Source of the DNA: Rhodoferax ferrireducens T118 | GTDB taxonomy: Bacteria > Pseudomonadota > Gammaproteobacteria > Burkholderiales > Burkholderiaceae_C | NCBI RefSeq assembly: GCF_000013605.1 | Contig: NC_007908.1 | Coordinates: forward strand, 3,534,001 to 3,598,000 | Direction of reading: 5' to 3' | DNA length: 64,000 nucleotides | In this document: piece by piece, positions 1 through 8,935 of the stretch | Layout: every line of letters begins with the position of its first letter | Position numbering within the stretch: position 1 is the first letter of the stretch | Made by a program: the position numbers and the translations under genes | The notes under the pieces: model-generated | The model's input: only the letters and a program-made list of their open reading frames with translations | The model's database searches: none | What the model was told of the DNA's origin: nothing

Positions 1-420
1 GCCAACAGGAGGTGACCGTCCCCACCTACCCGCAGACCCGACATCCAGGGATTAATCGCTCTGGGCGAATGAAGTCTCTTCAAGTTAGCCAGGAGACGCG
101 ACACGCGAATTTCCCGGGCGACTCGGTGTTCATCATAGCGATGTGGCGCGATGCCACCCGGAACCATCAACCTTCAACATGGGGAGACCCATCGCCATCT
201 TTGCTCCAAGGCATCTGTGCCACTGCAGGACCAGGGCGTTTTGAGTCCTTCCATGACGTCCTCCATGGACGAAAAGAAAACCTTTTATATCCCAGGGTTT
301 ACCCCAATAAATACCTTGTACTGCACTGTCTGAAGCGCCAAAGAGCCTATCCACCCTTGCCTGGGGCGCAGGTCATGCGCCGGCGCAATGGCGAGACGGC
401 TCGATTGGACGGGCGTGCTG
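1..420. other. unassigned 5' end of window
   Basis: No recognisable gene lies here. A plus-strand frame stays open from 12 to 434, and shorter frames are open on both strands, but none of the translations resembles a family I know. The longest would run into the 3' end of the convergent Bug receptor gene. It could be a gene remnant or plain intergenic DNA. Confidence 0.4.
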
Positions 421-1407
421 TCACTGCGCCTTGAATCCGCTGTCTTTGATGATGCGGGCCCAGGTTTGGGCGTAGGCGTGTTCGCGGCTGGCCAGTTGCG
501 CTGAAGTCATGTAGCCCACGGTCAGACCCATGGCAGTCAGGCGCTCACGCACCTCGGGCAGGGCGATAACCTTGGCCACGGCGGCTGAGAGTTTGTCGAT
601 GGCCGCCTGTGGCGTGCCTTTGGGCGCAAAAATACCGTAGTAAGGCACGTCTTCAAAACCTGCCAAACCAAGCTCGGCAAAGGTCGGTACGTCCGGCAAC
701 GCAGCCTGGCGCTGAGCACCCAGCACCGCCACGATGCGAATCTTGCCGGCTTTCTGGTTCTCAATGAAATCAGGCACCGAACCCACACCGGCGTGGATCT
801 GGTTGCCCAGCATATCGCCCATCATGGGCGCGCTGCCGCGGTAAGGGGCGGCCTGCAAGTCCAGCTTGTATTTTTGTCCAATCACCTTGACCAGAAACTC
901 GGGCACTGAGGCCGGGGCCGGCACGCCCACCGTATCCTTGCCTGCGCCCTCCTTTTGCACCCAGGCCACATACTCCGCCATGCTCTTGGCCGGTGTGCCG
1001 CCTGAGACCGCCAGGCCATTCACAAAGGTGGCAAAACCGGCCACCGGCATGAAATCTTTGCTGGCGTCATAACCCGGATTCTTCAACACCAGCGGCAAAA
1101 TCGTGATGGTGTGATCGTGCGACAAGAACAGGGTGTTGCCATCGGCCGGCGCGGCTTTGAGCGCCTGCGCGGCAATCTGGCCACCGGCGCCGGCTTTGTT
1201 GTCTACCACCACCGTGACACCCAAGGGGTCTTTGAGCTTGTCGGCCAGGATGCGGGCAATGGCGTCGGTGCCACCACCCGGCGGAAATCCCACCATCAGC
1301 TTGACCGGGCCAGTCTGAGCCTGCGCAAGACAAGCGCCCAAAAGCGCAGCGGCCGCCAGGGATTTCAACCAGCCACGCATCAGTTGACGAACCTGAAACT
1401 GAACCAT
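421..1407 (-). CDS. Bug-family tripartite tricarboxylate receptor
   Basis: Periplasmic solute receptor of the TctC/Bug family, 328 residues, which binds small carboxylates for a TctAB-type permease. A signal peptide occupies about residues 1-31, ending AQA. It is followed by the family hallmark KLMVGFPPGGGTD and a typical Bug C-terminus. The reading frame is open further upstream, but the ATG at 1407 has AGGAG seven bases before it, so I start there; another ATG lies nine codons further in. It sits 31 bases downstream of the SDR gene on the same strand and is probably cotranscribed with it. The ligand cannot be read from the sequence. The tctBA genes at 25-27 kb lack their own receptor, but there is no evidence of pairing. 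Confidence 0.9.
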   Translation of the reverse strand: MVQFQVRQLMRGWLKSLAAAALLGACLAQAQTGPVKLMVGFPPGGGTDAIARILADKLKDPLGVTVVVDNKAGAGGQIAAQALKAAPADGNTLFLSHDHTITILPLVLKNPGYDASKDFMPVAGFATFVNGLAVSGGTPAKSMAEYVAWVQKEGAGKDTVGVPAPASVPEFLVKVIGQKYKLDLQAAPYRGSAPMMGDMLGNQIHAGVGSVPDFIENQKAGKIRIVAVLGAQRQAALPDVPTFAELGLAGFEDVPYYGIFAPKGTPQAAIDKLSAAVAKVIALPEVRERLTAMGLTVGYMTSAQLASREHAYAQTWARIIKDSGFKAQ

Positions 1408-1438
1408 TCGTAACTCCTGTTTGAACAACAAAAAAAGT

Positions 1439-2233
1439 CTAAAACGTGCCCGGATAGGCGCCACCGTCAGCCAGCACATTCTGACCGTTGATATAACCGG
1501 CCTGCTGGCTGCACAGGAAGGCACAGATGGCGCCAAATTCTTCCACCGTGCCAAAGCGCCGCGCCGGGATGGTGTTGCGACGTGCGGCCATGACAACATC
1601 AAGGGCTTGGCTGGTTTTTTGCGCTGCGCCCTGCATGACGCCTCTCAGACGATCGGTGTCGAACGCACCGGGCAGCAGATTGTTGATGGTCACACCGTGC
1701 GCCGCAAGTGGGCTGCGCGCCACACCGGCCACAAAGCCGGTCAAACCGCTGCGGGCACCGTTGGACAAGCCCAGGATGTCGATCGGCGCCTTCACCGCGC
1801 CGGAGGTGATGTTGACGATGCGGCCAAAGCCGCGCGCCGCCATGCCGTCCACCGTGGCCTTGATCAACTCAATCGGCGTCAGCATATTGGCATCCACCGC
1901 CCGGATCCAGGCATCGCGGTCCCAATCGCGAAAGTCGCCGGTCGGCGGGCCCCCAGCATTGGTGACCACAATATCAAAGTCGCTGCGCGCGGCAAATACC
2001 GCTTGCCGGCCTTGCGGCGTTGTAATATCTTCAGCAACAAACTGGACTGTAGCCCCCGTGTTACCTGCGTATTCAGCTATTAATTTAGAAGCAGAAGCCT
2101 GCAGCACCGCGGCGCCTCGAGCCACCAGCAGCACGTTCACCCCTTCGCGCACCAGCGCCTCGGCACAACCGAAGCCCAAACCCTTGCTGGCACCGCACAC
2201 CAAGGCCCATTTACCGGCAATACCTAAATCCAT
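1439..2233 (-). CDS. SDR-family protein with altered active site
   Basis: Short-chain dehydrogenase/reductase fold, 264 residues. The nucleotide-binding GASKGLG lies at residues 14-20, TNAGGPP near 91-97, and the usual catalytic Ser region ITSGAV near 142-147. Where classical SDRs have YxxxK this protein has SNGAR (S157, R161), so both catalytic Tyr and Lys are replaced. A similar LSNxxR signature occurs in some proteins annotated as 3-oxoacyl-ACP reductase-like. The C-terminus (YINGQNVLADGGAYPG) is normal. GGAG lies a few bases upstream of the ATG. Residues about 48-62 are encoded by a copy of the window's dispersed repeat. Substrate unknown; probably in an operon with the downstream Bug receptor. 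Confidence 0.85.
   Translation of the reverse strand: MDLGIAGKWALVCGASKGLGFGCAEALVREGVNVLLVARGAAVLQASASKLIAEYAGNTGATVQFVAEDITTPQGRQAVFAARSDFDIVVTNAGGPPTGDFRDWDRDAWIRAVDANMLTPIELIKATVDGMAARGFGRIVNITSGAVKAPIDILGLSNGARSGLTGFVAGVARSPLAAHGVTINNLLPGAFDTDRLRGVMQGAAQKTSQALDVVMAARRNTIPARRFGTVEEFGAICAFLCSQQAGYINGQNVLADGGAYPGTF
2049..2090 (-). repeat. dispersed repeat, copy A (inside SDR gene)
   Basis: Read on the minus strand it contains AATTAATAGCTGAATACGCA followed by GGTAACACGGGGGCTACAG. The right half is nearly identical to copy B at 14.4 kb. It is read in frame as part of the SDR protein (about residues 48-62). Confidence 0.75.
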
Positions 2234-2349
2234 GACAGCTCACTCCCAAGCAATTTGTGAATGCTGGCAATGATACGTGGTGAAAACAACGGCGGCAGGA
2301 AACGTCGCAGAGGCAGCACGCCGCCCGCATCGCCACGCGCAAGGCTGTG

Positions 2350-3384
2350 TCAGCTGCGCTTGAACCGCTGCGCCATACCGGGCGACAGCCAGAGGCTGCT
2401 GTCGGCATCAACGATCAAGGCATCGATTCCCGGTGTGCGGCCGACCCGGGTTCGCCCGGCATCGGCACCCGCCACCATCAGGGCCGCGCCCAGACCGTTG
2501 ATGAGTTCGAGTTGCTCACTGATCAAGGTAACCCCATGGGGACCGGTACTGGGGTAGCCGGTTTTGGGATCAAGGATGTGATGCAAGCGCTTGCCGTCGT
2601 GCATCATGAAACGTTCGTAATCGCCGGAGGCCGCGACAAAACCCTGGGTCAAGGACACCACACCCAATAATTGGCTGGGTTGACGCGGGTCGCGCAGGCC
2701 CACGCGCCAGGGGCGGCCATTCAAACGGCCCATCACCAGCACGTCGCCACCGCCGTTGATCATCGCGTTGGTGACGCCACGGCTTTGAAGTTGCCCCAGG
2801 CCAGCCTGAAGAATGGGCAGTTTGGCAATGCCGCCCAGATCCAGCAGCATGCCTCTTTGGGTCAGATAGGCCGTGCCCGCATGTTCACTGATCACCAGAC
2901 CGGCTTTTTGATCGACCAGCCGCAATTGCGCTGCGATCTGCTGCTTTGAGGGGATGGACGGATGCTCGGGGCTGAAATCCCAGTCCCGCAAAGACCCGAC
3001 CGTGGCATCAAAAGCCCCGCCACTGGCCTGTCCCGCCTGACGCGCCATCAACAGCACGCGCAGCAACTCCGGCGGTACTGGCACCGGTTGCAGACCCGCC
3101 ATCAGGTTGATGGCGTTCAGTGCGCTCGTCACACGGTAGCGGCTCATCATGTCGGCCAACCGGTTCATCTCGGTGAACGCTGCAGTTGCGGCAGCGGCCA
3201 GGGCTGCACTGTCATTGCCCTGCAGCGTCAGGTCGACCCGCGTGCCCATCAGAATTTGCGAGGACTGCTGAACATCCGCCTTGGCGTGCACCGACGGCAC
3301 CACCAGGCCACACGCCAACAGTGGCAAGGCCAATGCAAGCTGACGCCGCCCGTGTTGAATGCGATCAGACGCAGGAGAAGCCAT
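2350..3384 (-). CDS. apbE: FAD:protein FMN transferase (ApbE/NosX-like)
   Basis: Exported flavin transferase of the ApbE family, 344 residues, which attaches FMN covalently to a Thr in target proteins. In nos clusters the ApbE/NosX protein flavinylates NosR. Visible features are an N-terminal signal segment ending near SVHA, the ILMGTRV start of the domain, the central DLGGIAK, INGGGDV, and the C-terminal HHILDPKTGYP motif. After GGIAK the usual GYAVD stretch is replaced by LPILQ, a mild oddity. I start at the ATG 19 bases after the cytochrome c stop; an in-frame start at 3453 would overlap the cytochrome gene. It lies in an operon with that cytochrome, divergent from nosR. Confidence 0.9.
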   Translation of the reverse strand: MASPASDRIQHGRRQLALALPLLACGLVVPSVHAKADVQQSSQILMGTRVDLTLQGNDSAALAAAATAAFTEMNRLADMMSRYRVTSALNAINLMAGLQPVPVPPELLRVLLMARQAGQASGGAFDATVGSLRDWDFSPEHPSIPSKQQIAAQLRLVDQKAGLVISEHAGTAYLTQRGMLLDLGGIAKLPILQAGLGQLQSRGVTNAMINGGGDVLVMGRLNGRPWRVGLRDPRQPSQLLGVVSLTQGFVAASGDYERFMMHDGKRLHHILDPKTGYPSTGPHGVTLISEQLELINGLGAALMVAGADAGRTRVGRTPGIDALIVDADSSLWLSPGMAQRFKRS

Positions 3385-3403
3385 GGTCACGCCTTCAAGC
3401 AGG

Positions 3404-3790
3404 TCAGCGCGCCTGATCTGCCATGTAATTGACGGCGGCCTTGACTTCGTCATCGGTCAGCGTCGCATTGGCCCCGCGCGCGGGCATCTGGCCCTTGGCG
3501 CCGGTGAAGCCCTCAAGCGCGTGCTTATAAAGAACGTCATTGCCTTGGGCGATTCGCGGACCCCAGTCGGCTTTGTCGCCCGGCTTGGGCGCACCAGCCG
3601 CACCCACGGCGTGGCACATGGCACAGACCCTGCCAAAGACCGACTTGCCCACGGTGTTCTCGGCCACCGGAGCGGGTGCAGGCGCAGCCACAGGTGCCGG
3701 CGCTGTGGCAGGTGCGGGGGCGTCTTTTTGTCCGCAAGCGGCCAAAAAGGCCAGGCTCAGTGTCGCCAGCAGCAGGGTGGGTTTGTTCAT
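3404..3790 (-). CDS. c-type cytochrome lipoprotein of nos island
   Basis: Small monohaem cytochrome, 128 residues. A lipoprotein signal ends in LAAC (Cys19), then comes a Pro/Ala-rich linker (about 23-42), the haem site CAMCH at 56-60 and a likely axial Met in KGQMPARG (M102). The C-terminus (LTDDEVKAAVNYM) is typical of the cytochrome c5/c551 group. AGGAG precedes the ATG. The lipid anchor, periplasmic haem and position beside nosR suggest an electron donor toward NosZ; that role is inferred. It is the first gene of the cytochrome-apbE operon and has a TATAAT and an FNR-type box upstream. Confidence 0.92.
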   Translation of the reverse strand: MNKPTLLLATLSLAFLAACGQKDAPAPATAPAPVAAPAPAPVAENTVGKSVFGRVCAMCHAVGAAGAPKPGDKADWGPRIAQGNDVLYKHALEGFTGAKGQMPARGANATLTDDEVKAAVNYMADQAR

Positions 3791-3881
3791 TGTTGATCTC
3801 CTGAAAATCAGTTGAGTGGACCTGTGACGGCATGTTTGGATTTTTTATGCCCCAAAAAAAGTCGACACGCGTTAAAGATGT

Positions 3882-3887
3882 ATTATA
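3882..3887 (-). promoter_or_regulatory. -10 element of cytochrome c-apbE promoter
   Basis: On the minus strand this reads TATAAT, a perfect sigma-70 -10 hexamer. It lies about 35 bases downstream (centre to centre) of the FNR-type box, close to the spacing of class II FNR-activated promoters. The predicted start would be near 3875. Confidence 0.6.
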
Positions 3888-3912
3888 GGCACATCAAATG
3901 TTTTGCACCTTG

Positions 3913-3926
3913 TTGATGCCAATCAA
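3913..3926. promoter_or_regulatory. FNR/Dnr-type binding site
   Basis: TTGATGCCAATCAA matches the consensus TTGAT-N4-ATCAA exactly. It lies in the divergent region between the cytochrome c-apbE operon and nosR. With the TATAAT at 3882-3887 it is placed to activate the minus-strand operon from about -44. No clear -10 is seen at the matching distance toward nosR. Oxygen or nitric-oxide control by an FNR/Dnr/Nnr regulator is the known role of such sites in nos clusters. Confidence 0.8.
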
Positions 3927-4170
3927 ACCAATTGACACGACTTTTGGTCACCATTTGCCGGGGCTAAAAAACACATGCCTGTGCAACCTCCGTCCTCCAT
4001 GGAAAGGGCGGCCATTTTCAGCGAGCATCTTATTTTGAGTCAAGAGCAACTATCGAAGACACCCGAGACCACGCTGGCAACTGGCCGAAGCGAGTGCACC
4101 CACAGCGCCACCCTGACCAGCCCGCATGGGGCATTGCAGACAGCCCGCGCTCATCACGCAGGGTTCAGAT

Positions 4171-6864
4171 ATGTATTCGCAAAGCCAATGTCTGGTGGCT
4201 AGGGTGAATTTCTACCTGGCCGCGTTGTTGATGGTGTTTGCCATGGGCACAGGCGGTGCGCGCGCGGCCACCGGCTCCTACAACGCGGAGCTGCCGCCTG
4301 AACTCAACAGCGCCAAAAATTTGTGCGCCCTCGTGCCCTGTTCAGACGTGTTTCCTGGTGCCAGCAGCTTTTCTGAACGCATGGGCCAGCCGCCTTATGT
4401 TGAGGCCTATGGCGAGCACAAGGACGACAACAAGGACACGAAGAGCACGAAGAAAGATGAGACGCAGTCCCATCGTGGGCCGAACAACGGCAAGAAGGAA
4501 CTGCTGGGCTATGTGATGCTGTCCACCGACATCACCGACATGCCGGCCTACTCGGGCAAGCCGGTCGTCACGCTGATCGGCATGGACCTGAAGGGCCGCT
4601 TCGTGGGCGTGAAGGTGCTCAAGCATTCCGAGCCCATCCTGCTGCTGGGCATCCCCGAATCGGCGCTGCTGAACTTCAACCAGCAATACGTTGGCAAGTC
4701 GGTCGCCGACAAGATTGAGGTCGGCCAGTCCCGGCCTGATGAAGGCGTGCTGGGTGTCGATGCGATCTCGGGCGCTACCGTCACCGTGATCACGCAAAAC
4801 CAGGTCATGATGACAGCGGGCACGGCGGTTGCGCGCCAAGTCGGCATCCTCGCGCCGACGGTGCGCGAGCCGGCCCGCTTTGCAGCGAGCGGCCAGCATC
4901 TGAGTTGGGCGCAGCTGGTCAAGCAGGGCAGCGTGCAGCGTCTGCAGGTGTTACCCCAAGACGTGGGCATGGAGCGCGGCAGCGAGCCCTTTATTGAGCT
5001 GTGGTTTGGCGACCTCAACCACCCTGACATCGGCGCCAGCCTGCTCGGGGAGAACGTCTGGAACAACCTCCACTTGCAGTTCAAGGAAGGCGAGCACGCC
5101 ATCTTCATCATCCGCACGGCGGGCACCGAATCATTCAAAGGCTCGGGCTTTGTGCGCGGTGGCATATACGACCGCGTGCAAGTCAAGCAGGGGGCGGATT
5201 CCTTCACCTTTCGCGACACCGACTACCTCAACCTCTATGGCCTTGCCGCAGCCGGGGCACCGGCCTTTACTGAATCCGCCATCTTCATCATCCGCTCCAA
5301 GACCTTCTCTGCGGCCTATCCCTGGAAGCTGTCATTCTTGGGCAACCGCGTGGACCGTGCCACCGGCAAGCGCAGCTTTGCCACCTTCGATGCCAAATAC
5401 TGGCTGGCCGCCGACCTGTTGCTAGGCGGCCGACCGGTGATGGAAGAAACCGCAGCGCCCTGGGTGCAGGTGTGGAAATCGCGCGCCGTGGGAATTGCCT
5501 TGTTCGCCGCCTTGCTGATCATGGTCACCGTGGTCTATGCCTTTCGTGAAAAACTCACCCGCCGTTCAACCCACAAGAACAAGTGGCCGGTGAATGCCTT
5601 TAAATACAGCGCCTGGGCCCTGAGCATCGGCTTTGTCGGCTTTGGTGTCATGGCGCAGCCTTCCATCACCCAGGTGCTGACCTGGCTGCACACCCTGCTG
5701 TTTCATTGGACCTGGTCTCTTTTTCTCTCCGACCCCTTCATTTTCCTGTTCTGGATTTTTATCATCCTCACCGTGTTTCTGTACGGGCGTGGCCTGTTCT
5801 GCGGCTGGATGTGTCCGTTTGGCTCCCTGTCCGAGGCCCTGTACAAGCTCGGTGGCCTGATCGGCTTGAAGCGCTTTCAGGGTCACTTGCCACGCGTCTG
5901 GCACGACCGGCTCAAGTGGGTGAAGTACGCGGTGTTCTTCGGCCTGCTGACGGTGTCTTTGTTTTCCTTGGGTCTGGCCGAAATGCTGTCCGAGGTGGAG
6001 CCCTTCAAGACCACTTTCCTGGTGGGCATCAGCCATCGCGCCTGGCCTTATGGCCTGTTTGTCTGCGCGATTCTGGGCCTGTCGATCTTCATCGAGCGGC
6101 CCTACTGCAAATACATCTGCCCGCTCGGCGCCGCGCTGGCCATGCCCAGCACCTTCCGCTGGTTCGGCCTGCCGCGCAAGCAGGACTGCAACAGCTGCAA
6201 AGCCTGCGCCGTCGGTTGCGGCTCGCTGGCGATCGACGCCGATGGCCGCATCGACCACCGCGAATGTCTGCACTGCCTGGATTGCCTGGTGCTGTACACC
6301 GATGTGAAAGGTTGCCCGCCACTGGCCAAGGAACGCAAGCGACGCGAACGGGACGGACTGGAGATCACGCCCATTGGGCGCGACGGCTATTTCATTCCGA
6401 TCCACGCCACTCCGATGGATGCCAAGGTCAGCCAGGGCCCCGACCCGCGCATGCCGACCGACCCGGTGCCGCGGCCCCACAAAACACAGGCCCGGTTCGG
6501 GCGGGCACTCTGGCTTGAATTGGTGGACCACCTGTGGCCCTGGAGCGCCGAGGGATGGACGTCGCAACGGGCGCTACAGATCGCCGGCTTGTCGCTGGCG
6601 CTGGCCGCCACCGTGGCTTGGGTGCTGGCGGCGACGGGGCGCCTGTCCGCCAGCGCCATCATTGGCTGGTGGATCGGCTGGAGCGTCTACGAAGTCCTGA
6701 TTCGACTGTCGGGGCGCCGCTATGTGAAGGACGGCCCCTGGTGGCAGGGCCATTACCGCTATGCCAGTGTCATGGACATGCTGAGTTACGTGGGCTTCAA
6801 AAACTTGCTCATCGGTGCCGCGTTGTTTCTGAGCCTCAAAGCAGTGGGGCTGCTACTGGTATGA
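4171..6864 (+). CDS. nosR: NosR, nitrous oxide reductase electron-transfer protein
   Basis: Polytopic flavo-iron-sulfur protein, 897 residues, that passes electrons to NosZ and is needed for nos expression. In order: signal-like helix near the N-terminus; periplasmic FMN-binding domain with SGATVT, whose Thr (about 203) is the ApbE target; a transmembrane section with CGWMCPFGS and CKYICPLGA; two ferredoxin-type motifs, CNSCKACAVGC and CLHCLDC; and C-terminal membrane helices. I prefer the ATG at 4171 over an upstream in-frame ATG at 4126. No strong ribosome site is seen. Residues about 83-109 form a Lys/Asp-rich low-complexity insert. First gene of nosRZDFYL, 53 bases before nosZ. Confidence 0.97.
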   Translation: MYSQSQCLVARVNFYLAALLMVFAMGTGGARAATGSYNAELPPELNSAKNLCALVPCSDVFPGASSFSERMGQPPYVEAYGEHKDDNKDTKSTKKDETQSHRGPNNGKKELLGYVMLSTDITDMPAYSGKPVVTLIGMDLKGRFVGVKVLKHSEPILLLGIPESALLNFNQQYVGKSVADKIEVGQSRPDEGVLGVDAISGATVTVITQNQVMMTAGTAVARQVGILAPTVREPARFAASGQHLSWAQLVKQGSVQRLQVLPQDVGMERGSEPFIELWFGDLNHPDIGASLLGENVWNNLHLQFKEGEHAIFIIRTAGTESFKGSGFVRGGIYDRVQVKQGADSFTFRDTDYLNLYGLAAAGAPAFTESAIFIIRSKTFSAAYPWKLSFLGNRVDRATGKRSFATFDAKYWLAADLLLGGRPVMEETAAPWVQVWKSRAVGIALFAALLIMVTVVYAFREKLTRRSTHKNKWPVNAFKYSAWALSIGFVGFGVMAQPSITQVLTWLHTLLFHWTWSLFLSDPFIFLFWIFIILTVFLYGRGLFCGWMCPFGSLSEALYKLGGLIGLKRFQGHLPRVWHDRLKWVKYAVFFGLLTVSLFSLGLAEMLSEVEPFKTTFLVGISHRAWPYGLFVCAILGLSIFIERPYCKYICPLGAALAMPSTFRWFGLPRKQDCNSCKACAVGCGSLAIDADGRIDHRECLHCLDCLVLYTDVKGCPPLAKERKRRERDGLEITPIGRDGYFIPIHATPMDAKVSQGPDPRMPTDPVPRPHKTQARFGRALWLELVDHLWPWSAEGWTSQRALQIAGLSLALAATVAWVLAATGRLSASAIIGWWIGWSVYEVLIRLSGRRYVKDGPWWQGHYRYASVMDMLSYVGFKNLLIGAALFLSLKAVGLLLV
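4424..4465 (+). repeat. CACGAAG-type short repeat inside nosR
   Basis: The DNA for the hydrophilic insert contains ACACGAAG then GCACGAAGAAAG at a nine-base period. CACGAAG arrays of this kind occur as dispersed repeats in many bacterial genomes. Here it is in frame and encodes a stretch around DTKSTKKDE in the NosR periplasmic domain. Confidence 0.5.
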
Positions 6865-6917
6865 ACTCATATCAAAAAATTTGAACCGTCTTACAACCCA
6901 AGAAAGGAAAATTCTCC

Positions 6918-8870
6918 ATGAACACTCCCAACAATAAAATCGCGATCCCCAGGGATCTGGGTCGTCGCAATTTTCTCAACAAAACGGCAATTGCCGGCCT
7001 TGCCGGGGCTGGCTTGTCGGCCGGCCTGGTGGCCTGCAACAAGACGGCCGGTCCGGCTGCGACCGGCAGCCCGGCTGTAGCGGCTTCGGAGCCGGCCAAG
7101 AGTGGTGCTGTCGATTACTCAGCCTACGAGGTGCATCCCGGCCAACTCGATACTTACTACTCCTTTTCTTCCGGCGGTCACTCGGGCGAAGTTCGTATCT
7201 ATGGCTTGCCCTCGGGCCGCTTGTTCAAGCGCATTCCGGTGTTCAACATTGACTGTCTCGTCGGCTGGGGTATCACCAACGAATCGAAGAAGATCATGGG
7301 CACCAACGCGGACGGCAGTCTGAAATACTTCACGGGTGACACCCATCATGTGCATCCGTCCTACACCGACGGAACCTACAACGGCAAACACCTTTTCGTC
7401 AATGACAAAATCCATGGTCGCATCGCGCGCGTGCGGCTCGATACCATGGAGTGCGACAAGATCACCGAATTGCCCAACGTCCAGGGTTTCCACGGGATTT
7501 TCCCGGACAAGCGCGATCCGGTTGACGAAAAGATCAACTACACAACCCGCGTTTTTTGTGGCAACGAGTTCCACATTCCCCAGCCCAACGACGGCCGCGA
7601 CCTCAACGACCCGACCAAGTATTTCTGCCTGTTCACGTGTATCGATGCGGAAACCCTGGAGCCGCGCTGGCAGGTCAAGGTAGACGGCAACATGGATTTG
7701 GTGGCGACCTCCTACGACGGCAAACTGGCATGTTCCAATCAATACAACATGGAGAATGGCGCCCATTATGAGGACATGATGTCGCTTGAGCGCGACTCCT
7801 GCATCTTCTTCAACATTGCCCGCATCGAGGCAGCTGTCAAGGCCGGAAAAACATTTTTCATCGGCAAATCCAAGGTTCCGGTGGTGGACGGCACCAAATC
7901 CGCCAACGCAGACCCGAAGACCGCGCTGACCTGCTATGTGCCGACACCAAAGAACCCGCACGGCGTCAACGCCAGCCCGGACGGCAAGTACTACGCCTGC
8001 TCCGGCAAGCTCTCGCCGACGGCCACCCTGATTGAGCATGCTTTGGTACTGAAATGGTTCGACGGTGAGCTCAAGGAGCCGCGCGACACCGTGGTCGCCG
8101 AACCTGAAATCGGTCTGGGCCCACTGCACACCGGTTTCGACAACAAGGGCAACGCCTATACGACGCTCTTCCTGGACAGCCAGATCGTCAAATGGAACCT
8201 CGAGGCCGCCATCAAATCCTTCAAGGGTGATAAAGCGGCAAAGCCGGTGGTGGACCGCATCGACGTCCAATACCAGCCAGGCCACGGTTTTACGTCCATG
8301 GGCGAGACCAAGAATGCCGACGGCAAGTTCTTCCTGTCCGACAACAAGTTCTCCAAGGACCGCTTCCTGCCGGTTGGACCGCTGCACCCGGAAACCGCGC
8401 AACTGATTGACATCAGCGGCGACAAGATGAAGCTCGTGGCCGACCACTCGGTGTACTCCGAGCCGCATGACTCCATCATCATTCCACGCGAGCTGATCAG
8501 GACCCGGCAGGTCTATGACATCAACGAGTTCCCCAACGCGGTCAAGGATGCCAAGGAATGTCGTGTCGAACGCAAAGGCAAGAAGGTGACGGTCTACCTG
8601 ACATCTCAGGCGCCAACCTTCGGACTGCGCGAGTGGACGGTCAAAAAGGGCGATGAGGTCACCATCATCCTCACCAACCTGGACAAGGTAGAGGATCTGA
8701 CCCATGGCTTTGCCATCCCGAACTACAACATCAACTTTATTGTCAACCCCCAGGAGACCAAATCAGTCACCTTCAAGGCCGACAAGCCCGGTGTCTATTG
8801 GTGCTACTGCACCAACTTCTGCCATGCACTGCACCTTGAGATGCGTTCGCGCATGCTGGTGGAAGCCTGA
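6918..8870 (+). CDS. nosZ: NosZ, nitrous oxide reductase (clade I)
   Basis: Periplasmic copper enzyme, 650 residues, that reduces N2O to N2. The N-terminus has a twin-arginine signal (GRRNFLNKT) followed by a hydrophobic stretch, which places it in Tat-exported clade I. The beta-propeller His motifs expected to hold CuZ are present: DTHHVHPS, HGIFPDKRD, GNEFHIPQP, NPHGVNASPDG, GLGPLHTGFD, PGHGFTSMGE and SEPHDS. The C-terminal cupredoxin domain carries the CuA site WCYCTNFCHALHLEM. AAGGAAA lies before the ATG. Length and motifs are normal, so it should be active. A hairpin region separates it from nosD. Confidence 0.98.
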   Translation: MNTPNNKIAIPRDLGRRNFLNKTAIAGLAGAGLSAGLVACNKTAGPAATGSPAVAASEPAKSGAVDYSAYEVHPGQLDTYYSFSSGGHSGEVRIYGLPSGRLFKRIPVFNIDCLVGWGITNESKKIMGTNADGSLKYFTGDTHHVHPSYTDGTYNGKHLFVNDKIHGRIARVRLDTMECDKITELPNVQGFHGIFPDKRDPVDEKINYTTRVFCGNEFHIPQPNDGRDLNDPTKYFCLFTCIDAETLEPRWQVKVDGNMDLVATSYDGKLACSNQYNMENGAHYEDMMSLERDSCIFFNIARIEAAVKAGKTFFIGKSKVPVVDGTKSANADPKTALTCYVPTPKNPHGVNASPDGKYYACSGKLSPTATLIEHALVLKWFDGELKEPRDTVVAEPEIGLGPLHTGFDNKGNAYTTLFLDSQIVKWNLEAAIKSFKGDKAAKPVVDRIDVQYQPGHGFTSMGETKNADGKFFLSDNKFSKDRFLPVGPLHPETAQLIDISGDKMKLVADHSVYSEPHDSIIIPRELIRTRQVYDINEFPNAVKDAKECRVERKGKKVTVYLTSQAPTFGLREWTVKKGDEVTIILTNLDKVEDLTHGFAIPNYNINFIVNPQETKSVTFKADKPGVYWCYCTNFCHALHLEMRSRMLVEA

Positions 8871-8935
8871 GTGACGGCGGCACAGCGCTTGGCGCAGAGT
8901 CCTGGGGTGCCGCACACGCTGGATGGCCAGGTGGG

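Larger units (their letters stand above)
3791..4170. other. divergent regulatory region, cytochrome c / nosR
   Basis: 380 bases without a gene between two divergent operons. It contains the FNR-type box and the -10 element listed separately. The nosR-proximal 200 bases show no convincing promoter or conserved element by eye. Confidence 0.6.

Noticed and set aside
3385..3453. Upstream start for apbE
   Set aside because: It would overlap the cytochrome c gene by about 50 bases and adds residues outside the signal peptide.
3927..4170. FNR-dependent promoter firing toward nosR from the same box
   Set aside because: No acceptable -10 at the expected distance on the plus strand; left open rather than annotated.
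4126..4170. Extended NosR start
   Set aside because: The extra 15 residues precede the signal-like helix and show no conservation I recognise; no ribosome site supports it.
6872..6884. TCAAAAAATTTGA palindrome between nosR and nosZ
   Set aside because: Short and AT-rich, does not match the FNR consensus spacing, and could be chance.
7119..8705. Long open frame antisense to nosZ (528 codons)
   Set aside because: It mirrors the codon pattern of nosZ, has no ribosome site or recognisable domain, and nosZ itself is certain.
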